Below, piece after piece: positions 61,762-64,000 of a DNA stretch of 64,000 nt. The notes below the pieces were generated by a model. The model was not told the DNA's origin. It searched no databases and saw only the letters and a list, made by a program, of their open reading frames with translations. The position numbers and the translations under genes were made by a program. The stretch is taken from positions 55,980-119,979 of the forward strand of contig NZ_JAGXJN010000025.1 of NCBI RefSeq assembly GCF_019091455.1, in the 5' to 3' direction. Source of the DNA: Chitinophaga sp. GbtcB8 (GTDB lineage Bacteria > Bacteroidota > Bacteroidia > Chitinophagales > Chitinophagaceae). The first letter of the stretch is position 1. The number at the start of each line of letters is the position of its first letter.

Positions 61762-63861
61762 ATGTCAGTTATTCAGAAGATCAGGGATAAATATGCAGTG
61801 GTGATCATAGTTGTGATCTGCGTTGCTATTGTTAGTTTCCTGCTGCAGGATGCCTTTTTTGGCAAGAATTCCCTATTCCGCCGTTCCACGAGTGTAGGTA
61901 AAGTTAATGGTGAAGAGCTGGAGATTGCCGATTATCAAAAGCGTATACAAGACGCTGAGAACGGTGCGCGCCAGCAAATGCCCAATGGCAGCATTGACGA
62001 GCAAACCCGCCAGTATATTCGTGAGCAGGTATGGAACCAGTTCCTGAACGAGCAGATCATGCAGGCACAGTATGATAAACTGGGCATAGGTGTTACAGAG
62101 GCTGAGGTAGTAGACCAGTTCAATGGTAAAAACCCCAGCCCGATCGTTGTACAGCAATTCACCAACCCGCAGACCGGCCAGTTTGACCGCGCAGAAATGC
62201 AACGGGCTTTACAGAATATCGGGCAGGACCAATCCGGCAGAATGCGCCAGGCCCTGCACCAGCTGGAAGAAATGATCTCCAAAACACAGCTGCAGCAGAA
62301 ATATATGACCCTGGTAAAACAGGCAGTATACTATCCTAAATGGCTGGCCGCTGAACAACAGCAGGAGAATAGCCAGACAGCAAACATATCTTATGTGAAC
62401 GTGCCTTATGCTACCATTGCAGATTCTACTATTAAAGTATCTGATGGTGAGCTTAATAATTATATAACTGCGCACAAATCTTTATTCAAAACAGAAGAAG
62501 CCCGCAAGGTTGAATATGTAGCTTTTGATGCATTGCCTTCCGGCGCAGACTCTGCTGCTGCCCTGCAACAGCTGGCAGCGCTGAAACAGGAAATGGATAC
62601 TACCAAAGAGATCGAAAGTTTTATTAACAGTAATTCTGAAATTAAATACTTCGATGGGTATGTTTCCAAAACTGCGCTGATGGTACCTAATAAAGATACC
62701 ATCCTCAACCTGCCGGTGGGCGCTATCTATGGTCCTTATGTAGATAATAACTATTTAGTGCTGGCGAAAATGCTGGACCGTAAGACTATGCCGGACAGTG
62801 TGAAAGTGCGTCATATATTAATAGGTACCCAGCAAGGCCTGGCTGATTCTATTGCACATAACCGTGCTGATAGTATTGAAAGAGCAATTAAAGGCGGCGC
62901 AGATTTCAAAGCCCTGGTTACACAGTACTCTGATGATCCGGGTAGCAAAAACACCGGTGGCGAATATGACATTACACCGGCTACACAATTCGTAAAAGAA
63001 TTTAAAGATTTTGCGTTTGATGGCGCCAAAGGCCAGATAAAAGTGGTGAAGACCCAGTTCGGTTACCACGTAATAGAAATAATGGACCAGAAAAATTATG
63101 GTCCTGCTGTGAAAGTGGCTTACCTGAGCAAACCGGTGGATGTAAGTAAAGAAACCGACAGTAAAGCATATGCTGCTGCCAGCGAATTTGCCGGTCAGAA
63201 CCGTGATCAGAAATCTTTCGAGAAAAACATCCAGGAAAAAGGATATAACAAACGCCTGGCAGACAATATCCGCCCTATGGATTTTGTAATTCCCGGTATT
63301 GGCCAGGCACGTGAACTGGTACGCTGGGCTTACGAAGCCAAGAAAGGCGACGCCAGCCAGGTTTTCACTTTTGAAAACAAATATGTAGTAGCGGTATTAA
63401 CCGGTATCCGCCAGGAAGGTACTGCCTCCCTGGAAGAAGTAAGACCGCAGGTAGAAGCAGAAGTGAAAAAACATAAAAAAGCAGAACAGCTCATCGCTAA
63501 GCTGGGCGAACCGGCTTCTATTGATGCTGCTGCAAAAGCCAGCAGCCAGCCAGTACTGAAAGCAGATGGTATCAGCTTCAGCACACCGTTTGTACCCTCT
63601 TTAGGTTTTGAGCCTAAGGTAGTAGGTGCTGCCTTTAACAAAAGCTGGGGTACTGCCAAAGTATCTGCGCCTATTGAAGGTACTGCGGGTGTATATGTGC
63701 TGAAGGTAGACAGCTACCAGCCTGCTGCACAACCCGCACAGGATCTGAACACACAACGCGCTGCCTATGAGCAGGGTATTAAATCCATGCTGGATCAGCA
63801 GCTGTTTGAAGTGCTGAAAAAGCAGAGCGATGTACAGGATAACCGCGGTAAATTCTTCTAA
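61762..63861 (+). CDS. ppiD: Membrane-anchored peptidyl-prolyl isomerase (PpiD/SurA type)
   Basis: 699-residue periplasmic folding factor with an N-terminal membrane anchor (about 11-28). A SurA-N-like helical domain (about 40-220) is followed by a parvulin domain at about 348-445 (VRHILIGTQQG ... ADFKALVTQYSDDPGSKNTGGEYDI ... KTQFGYHVIEIMD). The C-terminal 230 residues form a second helical and beta part. It assists folding of outer-membrane and secreted proteins. It has its own promoter and terminator, so it is monocistronic. Confidence 0.92.
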   Translation: MSVIQKIRDKYAVVIIVVICVAIVSFLLQDAFFGKNSLFRRSTSVGKVNGEELEIADYQKRIQDAENGARQQMPNGSIDEQTRQYIREQVWNQFLNEQIMQAQYDKLGIGVTEAEVVDQFNGKNPSPIVVQQFTNPQTGQFDRAEMQRALQNIGQDQSGRMRQALHQLEEMISKTQLQQKYMTLVKQAVYYPKWLAAEQQQENSQTANISYVNVPYATIADSTIKVSDGELNNYITAHKSLFKTEEARKVEYVAFDALPSGADSAAALQQLAALKQEMDTTKEIESFINSNSEIKYFDGYVSKTALMVPNKDTILNLPVGAIYGPYVDNNYLVLAKMLDRKTMPDSVKVRHILIGTQQGLADSIAHNRADSIERAIKGGADFKALVTQYSDDPGSKNTGGEYDITPATQFVKEFKDFAFDGAKGQIKVVKTQFGYHVIEIMDQKNYGPAVKVAYLSKPVDVSKETDSKAYAAASEFAGQNRDQKSFEKNIQEKGYNKRLADNIRPMDFVIPGIGQARELVRWAYEAKKGDASQVFTFENKYVVAVLTGIRQEGTASLEEVRPQVEAEVKKHKKAEQLIAKLGEPASIDAAAKASSQPVLKADGISFSTPFVPSLGFEPKVVGAAFNKSWGTAKVSAPIEGTAGVYVLKVDSYQPAAQPAQDLNTQRAAYEQGIKSMLDQQLFEVLKKQSDVQDNRGKFF

Positions 63862-63892
63862 GGTTCACGAACGACTTATATTATAGCAAAGG

Positions 63893-63918
63893 CCCGGAGC
63901 GTAAGTTCCGGGTTTTTT
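63893..63918 (+). terminator. ppiD terminator
   Basis: CCCGGA (63893-63898) pairs with TCCGGG (63907-63912), followed by six T residues. It immediately precedes the possible group II intron. Confidence 0.82.
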
Positions 63919-63921
63919 GTT

Positions 63922-64000
63922 GTGCGCCATGCATGGCGGTAAACTTGACGGTGTAAGTCCGTTATGGGGGTTTGTAATCACTAACCATTAGCCCAAAGCA
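63922..64000 (+). mobile_element. Possible 5' end of a group II intron (cut by the window end)
   Basis: The sequence opens GTGCGCC, the usual 5' end of bacterial group II introns, forming a palindromic CGCCATGCATGGCG, and soon shows a hairpin ACGGTGTAAGTCCGT, like the GGTGAAAGTCC elements of domain I. It begins a few bases after the ppiD terminator; some group II introns prefer such sites. The reverse-transcriptase gene and the 3' end would lie beyond the window. Confidence 0.5.

Noticed and set aside
1..64000. CRISPR arrays
   Set aside because: No regularly spaced direct repeats with unique spacers were seen; the repeats at 6.7-7.0 kb and 55.9-56.6 kb are degenerate and irregular.

Overview
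The window looks like chromosomal DNA of a Bacteroidota bacterium, most likely from the Chitinophagaceae or a close relative. The evidence is the gene families present (PadR plus PspC pair, ECF sigma factor plus membrane-anchored beta-barrel partner, DUF922, DUF3050, ORF6N, fused E1 alpha/beta dehydrogenase), Bacteroidota-type promoters (TTTG or TTG about 19-21 bases before TAnnTTTG), and lipoproteins whose acylated cysteine is followed by charged residues. No SusC/SusD locus, rRNA operon, CRISPR array or intact insertion sequence was found.

Layout. 0-6.7 kb: cell-envelope and sugar-metabolism genes (lipoprotein, PBP4-type DacB, Gfo/Idh/MocA oxidoreductase, SUMF1-like protein, sugar-isomerase-like TIM barrel). 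7-12.5 kb: fused two-component dehydrogenase E1, a 46-residue membrane protein, a macrodomain plus NYN-LOTUS pair, Dps, and an MFS carrier. 12.7-15.8 kb: a three-gene operon kdnA-kdsB-kdnB that should make and activate 8-amino-3,8-dideoxy-Kdo for lipopolysaccharide. 16-23 kb: stress and envelope genes (CsbD-like, DUF2383, CAP lipoprotein, GH25 lysozyme, radical SAM/SPASM, YtxH/holin operon, AI-2E family permease) and nadD. 23.7-26.4 kb: paaABCD, the oxygenase part of phenylacetate degradation. 26.5-34.5 kb: two secreted peptidases and a DUF922 protein, FeoB, PspC and its PadR regulator. 35-41 kb: SulP transporter with carbonic anhydrase, an aminotransferase, manC and kdsD. 41-53.5 kb: RecQ, DUF3050, tRNA-Phe, a broken ORF6N gene, rpiA, an MHS transporter, a DUF422-like membrane protein, cardiolipin synthase, a beta-propeller lactonase, and the sigma factor with its envelope-spanning partner.

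The most striking part is 53.8-61.8 kb. It contains mnmG, a gene-less stretch of about 2.9 kb carrying two perfect 16-base parS palindromes and decayed tandem repeats, then ybeY, feoA and nadA. It ends in a 765-base gene-less region between divergent nadA and ppiD with two perfect DnaA boxes and several near matches. Together this reads as the chromosomal replication origin and its partition sites. After the ppiD terminator, the last 79 bases look like the 5' end of a group II intron.

Functional links: KdsD (40.1-41.1 kb) makes arabinose 5-phosphate, the precursor of Kdo, which the kdn operon then modifies. SulP and carbonic anhydrase probably work together on bicarbonate. FeoA and FeoB are about 27 kb apart rather than in one operon. 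Several intergenic spacers hold arrays of short quasi-palindromic words, a different word family in each spacer; these are reported as a separate observation.
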